DNA of 60,574 nucleotides. Origin: Clostridia bacterium. GTDB lineage: Bacteria > Bacillota > Clostridia > Christensenellales > Aristaeellaceae. The notes below the pieces were generated by a model. The model was not told the DNA's origin and did not search any database. It worked only from the letters and a program-made list of their open reading frames with translations. Below, one piece after another: positions 7,803-16,368 of this stretch. The stretch is taken from the NCBI GenBank assembly GCA_017469265.1, contig JAFUGS010000007.1:1-60574 (forward strand), in the 5' to 3' direction. Numbering within the stretch: the stretch's first letter is position 1; each line of letters starts with the position of its first letter. The position numbers and the translations under genes were made by a program.

Positions 7803-9386
7803 TCAGCCGTTTCCGCCTTCCGAGGAATCGATGGTGGCATCGCGGAGCACAACCCGAACCATGGGGGCAGTCTGCACGACATATTTCACTTTCCGCTCCG
7901 GGTCGTTGTACAGCGTACCGTACATGGTGATGAAAGCCTCATCCCCGGAGACCCTGGTGTCCTCGTACCCGGTGTAATCGTATCCTTTCAGCATCCGCTC
8001 GCGGAGCTCTCCTTCCGTAATCAGGGTCGCGCCGGGATTCAGGTTTTCCTCAAAAGACCAGAGCATGAAGCTCAGATCCGCGCGCCAGGCGACGTACGGA
8101 TCCGTGTCCATTGCGTCCTCCCAGTATTCCGCCGCCGAGTCCAGACCGGTTTCAAGGTTTTCCAGACGGAGGACGGTTCCGCTGGTGCTGAAGGTCGTTG
8201 AGAACGCCGGGGTATCCGGTGATTCCGGCCGGGCGCCTTCAACGGTATAGGTTTCCTCCGCCTGGCTGGCGGACCAAAGCAGCTGATCCGCGCTGTCCAC
8301 CTTCAGTACATCCATCCCGGCGATCCGTTTCGCGTAGGCAATCGCTTCCTCCTGCGTGGAGATGGTTTCGTGCGCAAGCAGATCCGTGGACAGCGGGAAA
8401 TCGGGCAGGCCGTAATCCGCCCAGGACTGGTCTGTGAAGCCCAGGGGACTGATGAAGGGATAGCCTTCGATTTCTTTCTGGTTCCAGATCCGCTTTTCCT
8501 CGGGAACGACGTCCAGCATGACGGTGGTGCCGTAATCCTTTGCCTCCAGGGTGAAGGACACGGTCAGCGTACGTGTTTCCCAGCTCCGCAGGTGCAGCTG
8601 CAGAGCGGTATCGCAGGCGAGCTTCAGCAGCCGGCCTTCCGCGTCCAGCTGCGCGCTGACGCGCAGGCTCTCCGGCGCGATGGAGCGCAGCGTGTATAAA
8701 ATGCCCTGGGTGACGGTGGAAAAGTCCTCGATGGTCGCGTATCCCTCCACGGGAACATTGCTGTAGGAAAGGAACAGATACCGGCCGACCGCCTCCTGGT
8801 AGAACAGATTCAGCACGGGGCCGGCCAGGGCGGGAATGTCGCCCATGTCCCAGTCGAAATCAATCTGGAGACGCTCATCCGAGAAGACGGCGGAAACCTT
8901 GTCCTGCATCTGCTGGTCCAGCAGACGCGCGACCTCCTGTCCAAGCTCCAGAACCGCCATGGCGGAAACGGTGGGGCGAAGCGCGTGTTCCTTGGACGCG
9001 TTGCCGATCCCCTTGATATGATCCTTTCCACCGTAGGTTTCAATGGCGTATCCGCTGCCCTGCCGGTCCATGACGGCATAGCCGTTTTTCCGGATTCCGC
9101 CATGGATGGATGGCGATTCCAGGTCAATCTGCTGATAGGAGTTTTCGCCCTCCTGGGCATACAGGCCTTCCGCGTGCTTGAACTGGACACCGTCCAGCAG
9201 AAAATCCGCCTGGGCAGAGACCGTAAAATTCTTTTCCTCTGTCAGCAGAGCCTGTCCGGCTTCATAGAGCCGGAGAAGAGGACTGTCCGTGCCGGATTCC
9301 GCCAGCGCGGGGAAGCCCGGCAGCAGCGCGCCGGTCAGACACAGGGAGAGAAGAAGACAGAAAAACCGCCGTGCGCTTTTTTTCAT
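7803..9386 (-). CDS. Secreted protein of unknown function, 527 aa
   Basis: Start ATG (complement of 9384-9386) follows GAGGTGG. The N-terminus is a clear signal peptide: KKSARR, a hydrophobic core and an ALA cleavage site near residue 29. There is no lipobox cysteine. The mature part is mixed alpha/beta with alternating hydrophobic strands and no catalytic motif I recognise. It contains repeated long strands such as FTVSAQADFLLDG and LTVSFTLEAKDYG, which recall surface or lipoprotein-carrier-like beta domains. It is 42 bases downstream of the DUF4342-like membrane gene on the same strand, so an envelope role is plausible. Confidence 0.8.
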   Translation of the reverse strand: MKKSARRFFCLLLSLCLTGALLPGFPALAESGTDSPLLRLYEAGQALLTEEKNFTVSAQADFLLDGVQFKHAEGLYAQEGENSYQQIDLESPSIHGGIRKNGYAVMDRQGSGYAIETYGGKDHIKGIGNASKEHALRPTVSAMAVLELGQEVARLLDQQMQDKVSAVFSDERLQIDFDWDMGDIPALAGPVLNLFYQEAVGRYLFLSYSNVPVEGYATIEDFSTVTQGILYTLRSIAPESLRVSAQLDAEGRLLKLACDTALQLHLRSWETRTLTVSFTLEAKDYGTTVMLDVVPEEKRIWNQKEIEGYPFISPLGFTDQSWADYGLPDFPLSTDLLAHETISTQEEAIAYAKRIAGMDVLKVDSADQLLWSASQAEETYTVEGARPESPDTPAFSTTFSTSGTVLRLENLETGLDSAAEYWEDAMDTDPYVAWRADLSFMLWSFEENLNPGATLITEGELRERMLKGYDYTGYEDTRVSGDEAFITMYGTLYNDPERKVKYVVQTAPMVRVVLRDATIDSSEGGNG

Positions 9387-9428
9387 GGGTAAGCCACCTC
9401 ATTCCATATCTGATGGTTTCGTGTCCGG

Positions 9429-9980
9429 TCAGGACTGGTAACCGGCTTTCGGGCCGGAGACATCGTCGGCCGGGGCATCCTCCGAGGGAACCTTCAGGGT
9501 GGGTACGGAGCCGGCCGTCGCGGAATAAACGGTGTGATAGGTGGCGGGGTTGCCATGCAGGACGGAATCCATATGGGCCTGCAGATCCTCCACGATTTCC
9601 CTGTTTTCATGGATCGGTTCCGCCTGCTTCTCCACGGGTGTTACGGGCACTTCATGGGCGGACGCAGCGGAGCCGCTGCGGTTTTTGTCCACCTCCTGAC
9701 GGATGGTGCTGACCGCGGAGGCCGCGGTCTTCCGAATGGTTTCCGCCGCGCTGCGGACGGTTTCCTCCAGCTGTGTGTCATTCCCCTCGGACTCCAGACT
9801 GATGTGATAGCCCAGGATCAGGGAAAGCACGATGCCCGCGATGCTCATGTGGGGAGCAAAAAGCAGGCAGGGGATGCAAAACAGGCTGGAAAGGTTGACA
9901 ATGGTGGTTCCTTTCCGGTCAATCTTCAAACGATACCGGTAAAGCTTCTGCAGCAGGTTCAGTCCTTTTTTCTGTTCCAT
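9429..9980 (-). CDS. DUF4342-like membrane protein (paralogue of 48475-48939)
   Basis: A 183-residue protein. ATG (complement 9978-9980) follows CAGGAGGGTAA. The N-terminal 70 residues hold LLQKLYRYRLKIDRKG and a hydrophobic stretch (CIPCLLFAPHMSIAGIVLSL). This matches the layout of the gene at 48475: YRLK, then hydrophobic, then an acidic loop and a helix EETVRSAAETIRKTAASAVS aligning with KVRDAAEAVVNTAGRAARTIR. The C-terminal 90 residues are low-complexity and acidic. The DUF4342 assignment is by resemblance to that family's short hydrophobic-strand core. Function is unknown, probably envelope-associated. Confidence 0.78.
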   Translation of the reverse strand: MEQKKGLNLLQKLYRYRLKIDRKGTTIVNLSSLFCIPCLLFAPHMSIAGIVLSLILGYHISLESEGNDTQLEETVRSAAETIRKTAASAVSTIRQEVDKNRSGSAASAHEVPVTPVEKQAEPIHENREIVEDLQAHMDSVLHGNPATYHTVYSATAGSVPTLKVPSEDAPADDVSGPKAGYQS

Positions 9981-10279
9981 GGTATTACCCTCCTGTACTT
10001 TTGCGGATGCGTTCCTTTTCCCGATGGAATCGGAACAGATACAGCATACCGCAATCGGATGAAAAAAAACAGGGCGGAAACAGAAAAATAGCAAGATCTA
10101 ATCCGCTGTTGGCAAACGGCGGAGGAAAGGGGGAAAAGGGTGCACAGGGCTTTTTGCAGCAGGACTGCCGCCGCGGAGCCATGTGAAAAACAGGCGCGGC
10201 AGAAAGAGGACGGTTCCCCTGACGAGGGGAGCGGGTCCTGCGCCGGCAACAGGAAGATTTGCAAAAGGAGGAAAAATCA
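9981..10279. other. Divergent intergenic region
   Basis: This 299-base spacer separates the divergent DUF4342-like and MIF-like genes, so promoters for both should lie here. A small hairpin (TCCCCT, GACG, AGGGGA) is at 10215-10230 in the leader of the MIF-like gene. I could not identify a good -35/-10 pair with confidence. Confidence 0.35.
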
Positions 10280-10621
10280 ATGCCGTTTATCGATTCGAAG
10301 ATTACTGTGAAGATCAGCGATCAGCAGAAGGAAGAAATCAAGTCCGAGCTGGGAAGACTGATCACCACGCTGAACAAGAGCGAGACCTATCTGATGGTAG
10401 GGATTGAGGACGCCTATGATCTGTGGCTCGGCGGTAAAAAGCTGGACAAGGGCGCCTATGTCGCGGTCAGCCTGTATGGCGACGCGCCAAAAAAGGCGTA
10501 TGACAGGCTGACCGGCCAGATCTGCGATCTGCTGAGTGAGAAGCTTGGAATCCCGGGCAATGCCGTCTATGTGACATACCATCCGGTCAGCGACTGGGGC
10601 TGGAACGGGCAAAACTTCTAA
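10280..10621 (+). CDS. MIF-family tautomerase (macrophage migration inhibitory factor-like)
   Basis: A 113-residue protein of the tautomerase/MIF superfamily. Pro2 follows the initiator Met (MPFIDSK), which is the catalytic base of this family once Met is removed. Other family marks are SETYLMVGIED, the glycine-rich GGKKLDKGAYVAVSLYG and the C-terminal YHPVSDWGWNGQNF. Length matches eukaryotic MIF. ATG 10280 follows AAAGGAGGAAAA. Expected activity is phenylpyruvate keto-enol tautomerisation; the physiological substrate is unknown. It lacks the CxxC oxidoreductase motif of mammalian MIF. It is monocistronic and ends at a terminator. Confidence 0.9.
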   Translation: MPFIDSKITVKISDQQKEEIKSELGRLITTLNKSETYLMVGIEDAYDLWLGGKKLDKGAYVAVSLYGDAPKKAYDRLTGQICDLLSEKLGIPGNAVYVTYHPVSDWGWNGQNF

Positions 10622-10682
10622 AACGGGAAACAACCGTGCCGGTTTTATATCCGCCGTGCCGGTGGAAAGTGCTTCGCTTTCG

Positions 10683-10708
10683 CGTCAGCCATCCTGGCTG
10701 GCGTTTTC
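10683..10708 (+). terminator. Terminator of the MIF-like gene, overlapping the end of GH36
   Basis: CGTCAGCCA, loop TCC, TGGCTGGCG (one G-U pair), then TTTTC. The stem includes the last codons and stop of the convergent GH36 gene. Confidence 0.55.
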
Positions 10709-12817
10709 TGATGATGGCGCGGGAAGTTCAAGTCCGGCCTGAGCCGTTTCCTGGCCGGGCGCCAGGGTGATTTCGACGGTTTCCCGGCCGGAGGCACGCC
10801 ATTTTTCGGGAAGCAGAACCCGATAATGAGCGGAAACGGGGAGAATGGCGGGCTTTTCCAGAATCAGCCGGCCGTCCCGGATCTCCAGCCGGGTACATTC
10901 CGCGCCCATCGAATAGTGTCCGTCCGACGCGACGATGATCGGGCGGTTTTCCATGGCTTCTACCTTGACCACCGTGCCCGCGTGCGGCCGGAGAAGCCCA
11001 AGCTTCACGGTATCCGTGCTTTTCACGCCGGTGACATACATTCCGGAATAGAAATCGCAAACCACATAGCGCTTTGAGGCATCCAGCCGCAGGAGCTCCA
11101 GATTGACAGAGGCGTATTCGCTTTCCGTATCTGACCAGTTGATCAGGCAGAGGCAGTGCGCCTCTGTCTTTTTGATCAATACATCCACGCAGCCGGGAAA
11201 ACGGGCGGGAGACATCAGATCCAATGGCTGCACCCGGGTTTCCGTCACCGGGAGCAGATGGCGGATTTCCATCAGCCGGTCGTCCCCAATCCGGTCCAGC
11301 GGCTCCGTTTGGCACATGATTCCGCCGCCCGCGAACTGGTTGATCACGCTGGTCCGAACCTCATCATCGCTGAGCAGGCCGAGAGTCAGGCGCAGGCCGC
11401 GCTCCATCCCGGCGTTTTTCCGGATCATCAGGGCGTCCGGATCATTGGCCCACCACCGGTTCATGTAATAGCGCATCATACTCTGGCGGATGGTGTAGGG
11501 AGCGGTCTTTCCGCCCTGGCTGATATTTGAGCTCCACATGGACAGAACGTCCGAGCCGGTGCGCTGGGCGTCCACCAGGCCGATAATGGGATCATAGAGT
11601 CCGCCGCACATCAGGAAAAACGCGTCCTGGCCCATGCCTTCCCGGATGGCTTTCACCGCCTGATAATAGGCATGGGCCAGCGTGATGCGCCGGCTGGCGA
11701 AAGCGGCCTGCTCAAAGATCACAGCGGCCCGGGTAAAATCGAGTTTATGATAGGTATAGCCCCACTCAAAGGTGAAGCGGCGATACAGCTCCCTGAAATA
11801 GTCCCAGGTTTCCGCGCGGGTGATGTCAAATACATAATAGACGGTATCATTCATCGGAAACAGACAGGGATGGCCCTGCTGATCCCGCAGAATCCACTCC
11901 GGATGGCGTTTCCAGACGCTGGCTGTTTCATGGGCCACGAACGGGCTGGACCAGAGCCCCGGCACCAGCCCCGCATTCCGGATTTTCCGGGCAAGATCCG
12001 CCATGGGGATCGGGAACTTTGAATTCGGCTCATATTCTCCCAGGGTGATCTCCCAGCCTTCGTCCACCTGAAATACATCATAGGGCAGATGACGGCGGCG
12101 GATTATCTCGAGGTTGCGTTCCACATCCTCCAGGGTTACGCTCAGACCATAATAGTACCAGGTGCAGATGACCGAGGGATGGCGGGCGCAGCGCGCGCCG
12201 TACAGCTTCGCTTTCCGGGCGGCGAACTGTTCAATCTCCGCGGAGAGCTCCCGGGTCCTGGCAATGCGCAGACTTTCCGTCCGGACGGACTGCCCGGGCG
12301 CCAGCTCCACCGAGAAAAGCACGCTGCAGAGGACCCGCTGAATCTTAGCGTCCGCGTCCAGCAGGATTTCGGTTTCAAACAGCTGATCCCGGCCAGTGAG
12401 AAAGGCAAAGACCAGATTCATTCCGCCTCTGTCCCGAATGACGGTGAGATGATCACTGATCACCCGGTTGACCTTTCCGCCGCCGGCCATGGCGTCTCCG
12501 GCTTCCATCATTACGGAGGCCACATCCCGCAGACGCTCATCCGCAACGCCAGTCTCAAAAACGCCGGGCATGTCATTCTTATGCCGGCCGCTCCGGTAGA
12601 CGAGGTAAGGCCCGTCAGACAGACCGTACCCTGGCAGATCTTCCACATCTGCCAGGCACGCTCTTTCCAGCAATACCGTATGGTCGGACACATTGGTAAT
12701 CAGTCCGTGATATTCCAGATAATCCGTGCCGGAGGCCTCCAGCACGGTTTCTACCTGCAGCGCGGAAGGACATTTTCCGTCGCCATACCGGGCAAGAATC
12801 TGTGGCAGCGTGTTCAT
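10685..12817 (-). CDS. GH36 alpha-galactosidase
   Basis: A 710-residue alpha-galactosidase that hydrolyses terminal alpha-galactosides such as raffinose or galactomannan side chains. It has an N-terminal beta-sandwich, a central TIM barrel and a C-terminal sandwich. The barrel shows FQVDEGWE, the nucleophile strand YHKLDFTRA and the acid/base region RTGSDVLSMW. The start is placed at the ATG reading MNTLPQ, nine bases past GGAGGG; another ATG three codons earlier is too close to that site. No signal peptide is present, so it is cytosolic. It is the third gene after two exporter-type genes (67-base gap). Confidence 0.9.
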   Translation of the reverse strand: MNTLPQILARYGDGKCPSALQVETVLEASGTDYLEYHGLITNVSDHTVLLERACLADVEDLPGYGLSDGPYLVYRSGRHKNDMPGVFETGVADERLRDVASVMMEAGDAMAGGGKVNRVISDHLTVIRDRGGMNLVFAFLTGRDQLFETEILLDADAKIQRVLCSVLFSVELAPGQSVRTESLRIARTRELSAEIEQFAARKAKLYGARCARHPSVICTWYYYGLSVTLEDVERNLEIIRRRHLPYDVFQVDEGWEITLGEYEPNSKFPIPMADLARKIRNAGLVPGLWSSPFVAHETASVWKRHPEWILRDQQGHPCLFPMNDTVYYVFDITRAETWDYFRELYRRFTFEWGYTYHKLDFTRAAVIFEQAAFASRRITLAHAYYQAVKAIREGMGQDAFFLMCGGLYDPIIGLVDAQRTGSDVLSMWSSNISQGGKTAPYTIRQSMMRYYMNRWWANDPDALMIRKNAGMERGLRLTLGLLSDDEVRTSVINQFAGGGIMCQTEPLDRIGDDRLMEIRHLLPVTETRVQPLDLMSPARFPGCVDVLIKKTEAHCLCLINWSDTESEYASVNLELLRLDASKRYVVCDFYSGMYVTGVKSTDTVKLGLLRPHAGTVVKVEAMENRPIIVASDGHYSMGAECTRLEIRDGRLILEKPAILPVSAHYRVLLPEKWRASGRETVEITLAPGQETAQAGLELPAPSSENASQDG

Positions 12818-12884
12818 ATCATTCATCCCTCCGGTAATGATCGTGATTTCGTCTGTGGGAAAACGCCGGGGCGCCGCGCTGCTG

Positions 12885-14246
12885 TCAGGGCCTTCCGGAA
12901 GAGACAGGCTGCGCAAGGAGGCGCAGCCTGCGGTAGCATCCGGCGATGAGGAAAAGCCCCGCGCCGGCCCAGGCCGCGATTTCAGCCAGATAGACACCCC
13001 AGTAACCAATATACTTCGGGAGCAGCAGGGCGGAGCCGATCCGCAGGATAAGTTCCACAAAGCCGGAAAGCATGGGAATAACCGTGTCTCCGAGCCCCTG
13101 CAGCGTAGAACGGTAGATGAACAGCAGATACAGCATGGGCAGGCCGGCGGCCATCAGCCGCAGGAAATCATAACCGAACGCCATGACCTGATCGGAAACG
13201 CCGGCTTCCTCCCGGACCAGCAGGGACAGGAGGGGCTTTCCTAAGCAGATCATGATCAGTCCGATCAGGAGGGCGAGCCCGAAGCTGATCTGGGCGGACC
13301 TGCGCAGACCGGTTCTGACCCGATCCATTTTTCCCGCGCCGAAGTTCTGGCCGGTAAACGTGCCCGCGGCGTTTCCCATGGCGGTGCCCGCGATTTCGAT
13401 GACCCCCTGGAAACGTGCTGCCGCGTTGTAGCCGGCCATAAAGATAAAGCCAAAGGCGTTCACGACGCCCTGCAGCACCAGACCGCCGAGTGAAATGATC
13501 AGATTCTGGAAAGCAATCGGGAATCCGAGCCGCACCAGCCTGCGGATGATGCCCGGATCAGGACGATAATCAGCCCCGGCAGGTTTCAGCTCCGGAATTT
13601 TCAGTACCGCTTTCATACAGATCAAGGCGGAGATGAGCTGCGCGGTGATGGTTGCGTACGCGCCGCCATTGGTGCCCATTCCCAGCGAACCGACGAACCA
13701 CCAGTCCAGCGCGATATTGACCAGGGTGGAGCAGATCAGCGCCAGAAGAGGCGTCCGGCTGTTGCCAAGCGCATGCAGAAATCCGCTGAAAACGTTCAGG
13801 CCCATGACCACCGGCAGCCCGGCATAGATGATTCTCAGATAGCTCTCCGTCATGCGGATGGTCTCATCCGGGGAGTTCATCCACAGCAGGACGGGATGCA
13901 GCAGCAGCTGGCTGGCGGATTCCAGCACGACGGTCGCGGCGACGGAAATCAGATAGCTTTGGGCGACGGTTCTTTTCAGCTCATGGATACGCCGGCCGCC
14001 ATAGCATTGCGCCGCGTGAATGGCGTATCCCTGCGCGAGCCCCATGGGGATGGAGAGAACAGCCCAGTCCAGCCATCCGGAGGCGGAGACCGCCGTCAGC
14101 GCAGTGACGCCCAGAAGCTGGCCGATAATCAGGGAGTCCACCAGGCTGTAAAGCTGCTGCAGCATATTGCCGGCCAGGATCGGAAGCGCGAAAACCAGAA
14201 TCAGCTTCACGGGACTGCCGACGGTCATGTTTCTGGTCTGAGCCAA
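12885..14246 (-). CDS. MATE-family transporter
   Basis: A 453-residue multidrug and toxin extrusion (MATE) family protein with about twelve membrane segments in two repeats. The N-terminal signature GSPVKLILVFALPILAGNMLQQLYSLVDSLIIGQ (residues about 10-44) is typical, and the second repeat begins near LVRLGFPIAFQNLI. It would exchange Na+ or H+ for an organic solute. It lies 88 bases after the ABC exporter and 67 before the alpha-galactosidase, all on the minus strand. Its physiological substrate cannot be inferred. The start follows GAGGAGATC. Confidence 0.92.
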   Translation of the reverse strand: MAQTRNMTVGSPVKLILVFALPILAGNMLQQLYSLVDSLIIGQLLGVTALTAVSASGWLDWAVLSIPMGLAQGYAIHAAQCYGGRRIHELKRTVAQSYLISVAATVVLESASQLLLHPVLLWMNSPDETIRMTESYLRIIYAGLPVVMGLNVFSGFLHALGNSRTPLLALICSTLVNIALDWWFVGSLGMGTNGGAYATITAQLISALICMKAVLKIPELKPAGADYRPDPGIIRRLVRLGFPIAFQNLIISLGGLVLQGVVNAFGFIFMAGYNAAARFQGVIEIAGTAMGNAAGTFTGQNFGAGKMDRVRTGLRRSAQISFGLALLIGLIMICLGKPLLSLLVREEAGVSDQVMAFGYDFLRLMAAGLPMLYLLFIYRSTLQGLGDTVIPMLSGFVELILRIGSALLLPKYIGYWGVYLAEIAAWAGAGLFLIAGCYRRLRLLAQPVSSGRP

Positions 14247-14334
14247 AAAGATCTCCTCGTTTCAGTGGATATATGATCCGGGCGCTGCGGATAATGCTTC
14301 GGTTCCGCGCTTTCCGCAGCCGGGTCTGCGATTT

Positions 14335-16221
14335 TTACGCGGCTTCCTCCCGCACCTGGGCGGTGTAGAGCTGATAATACAGTCCGCGCTTCTGCATTAA
14401 TTCATCATGGCTTCCCATCTCGGCGATGCCCTTGCCGCTGATATACAGGATTTTATCACAGTTTTTGATGGTGGACAATCGATGGGCAACGATGATACTG
14501 GTGCGGCCTTTGAGCATTTCGGCGATCCCTTCCTGGAGCAGCTTCTCCGTCTGGGTATCAATGGAGGAGGTGGCCTCATCCAGGATCAGGATGGCGGGAT
14601 CGGATAAAAGGGTACGGGCGAAGGCCACCAGCTGTCTTTCTCCCTGACTCAGGTTGCTGCCGCGCTCCCTGACTTCGGTCTGATAGCCCTGGGGCATTTT
14701 GCGGATCAGCGCGTCCGCCCGCACCCGTCTGGCGGCTTCCATGACTTCACGGTCGGTGGCATCCAGCCGTCCGTAGCGGATGTTATCCATCAGCGTACCG
14801 GAGAAAATGAAACTGTCCTGGAGCATGATGCCCAGCTGGGAACGCAGAGAATGAAGCGTGACGCGGCTGATGTCATGCGTGGCGCCGTTCCTGTCATGCA
14901 GGAGAATTCTTCCGCCGTTCAGGTTATAAAAGCGGCACAGCAGGTTGATCACCGTACTCTTCCCGGCGCCGGTGGGGCCGACCAGCGCGATGCTCTCCCC
15001 GGCGTTCACATGCAGGTCCATATGTTCCAGCACGTTGACGCCTTCCTCATAAGCAAAGGTTACATCCTCAAAGTCCACCTCACCGCTGATTTCCGGCAAT
15101 TCCTCAGCCCCGGGCACATCGTCCACGATCACCGGTTCGTCCATGGTTTCAAAGATGCGCTCCAGATAGGCGATATTGTTGACGAAGGAATTGTAGATGT
15201 TTGCCAGGTTGGTAATGGGCTGCCAGAAGCGGCTGACGTACTGCCCCATGGCCAGAATTACGCCGAAGGATACCATGACGCCCCCGCCCATCCAGTAAAC
15301 GCTGGCGATGTACAGGAAAGTAAGCACCAGCTGCGTCATGGTTTCGCTGGAGAGCCACACCGTGTTGCTGATTTTCACCGCCCGCAGCCATGCCTGCCGG
15401 CAGGCGGATGCCAGCCGCTCCATGATGGAAACGTTGACCTCCTGCCGGTCAAACAGCTGGCTTACCCGAACGCCGTCGATGGACTCGGCCAGGTAGGCGT
15501 TATAATTGCTGTTCTTGTTGCTCTGGTTCTGCCAGGCTCGGCGCTGCCGGGGCTTGATCAGCAGGATAATGCCCACAAAAACAGGCAGTCCCGCCACGAT
15601 CACGGTGGCCAGGGTGGCGTTGGTGGAATACATGAATACGACGATGAAGATCAGGTTGATGATCTCCAGGATCATGTTGATGATCCCATTTGACAGGATA
15701 TCCGATACGGAGTTGACATAGTTAATCACCCGCACCAGGATTTTGCCGGCCGGGCGGCTGTCGTAATAGCTGAAGGGCAGCTTTTGCAGGTGGGCGAACA
15801 GATCGCTGCGATAATCGATATACGCCAGAAAGTGCCGGCACCAATCCAGATCGGCGCTCATGCGGGTCATCAGATCGCCGGTGCGGTGGCGGTCGAAAAA
15901 CAGCATGTCGCTGTACTGCATTTTTTCAAACAGGCTGCGGCGCAGGTTATAGATCACATTCTGGGAATCCGTTTCCAGAAAGATTACCATCATATAGCGC
16001 AGCCCTTCCCGGCCCAGCTTCACCACCAACATAATTGCAAGAATAAGCAAAAGCGGATCCGGGTTCCGGGCCACGATCACATCATCGATCAGCCGCTGGG
16101 ACAGGGCAGGATTTACCAGCAGCAGAAGGCAGGTGAAAGCGCAGATACACAGGGCGATCACGTGCCGGCGGCGAAAGGGAGCGTCCATATTCTCCCACAA
16201 CCAGGCCATTTGCTTTCTCAT
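14335..16221 (-). CDS. ABC exporter with a duplicated segment (apparent chimera)
   Basis: A 628-residue half-transporter with a six-helix membrane domain fused to an ATPase. The nucleotide domain has Walker A (GPTGAGKST), the signature NLSQGERQ and Walker B (ILILDEATS). Residues about 94-136 (RRSLFEKMQ..FFDRHRTGDLMTR..) and about 138-180 (RSDLFAHLQ..YYDSRPAGKILVR..) are two versions of the same cytoplasmic segment between helices 2 and 3. Relatives have one, and are near 580 residues. The front part resembles one partner of tandem ABC pairs and the rest resembles the other. This implies an in-frame fusion after deletion, or an assembly join. The substrate is unknown. Confidence 0.88.
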   Translation of the reverse strand: MRKQMAWLWENMDAPFRRRHVIALCICAFTCLLLLVNPALSQRLIDDVIVARNPDPLLLILAIMLVVKLGREGLRYMMVIFLETDSQNVIYNLRRSLFEKMQYSDMLFFDRHRTGDLMTRMSADLDWCRHFLAYIDYRSDLFAHLQKLPFSYYDSRPAGKILVRVINYVNSVSDILSNGIINMILEIINLIFIVVFMYSTNATLATVIVAGLPVFVGIILLIKPRQRRAWQNQSNKNSNYNAYLAESIDGVRVSQLFDRQEVNVSIMERLASACRQAWLRAVKISNTVWLSSETMTQLVLTFLYIASVYWMGGGVMVSFGVILAMGQYVSRFWQPITNLANIYNSFVNNIAYLERIFETMDEPVIVDDVPGAEELPEISGEVDFEDVTFAYEEGVNVLEHMDLHVNAGESIALVGPTGAGKSTVINLLCRFYNLNGGRILLHDRNGATHDISRVTLHSLRSQLGIMLQDSFIFSGTLMDNIRYGRLDATDREVMEAARRVRADALIRKMPQGYQTEVRERGSNLSQGERQLVAFARTLLSDPAILILDEATSSIDTQTEKLLQEGIAEMLKGRTSIIVAHRLSTIKNCDKILYISGKGIAEMGSHDELMQKRGLYYQLYTAQVREEAA

Positions 16222-16295
16222 ACTTCGATTCTCCCGTTTGGTTCAATCCGGCAGGCGGCAGGCGCGTGCCGGAATGCATTTTATAACAGTATTTC

Positions 16296-16324
16296 TTGCA
16301 TTTCTGCTGAAAAATCAATATAAT
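16296..16324 (+). promoter_or_regulatory. Sigma-A promoter for the AraC regulator
   Basis: TTGCAT (16296-16301), 17 bp spacer, TATAAT (16319-16324). The start codon is 45 bases further, after CGGAGGAGAA. Confidence 0.75.
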
Positions 16325-16368
16325 GCAGCCAAAACACTGATTTCTCAACACGGAGGAGAAAGAAGCGC

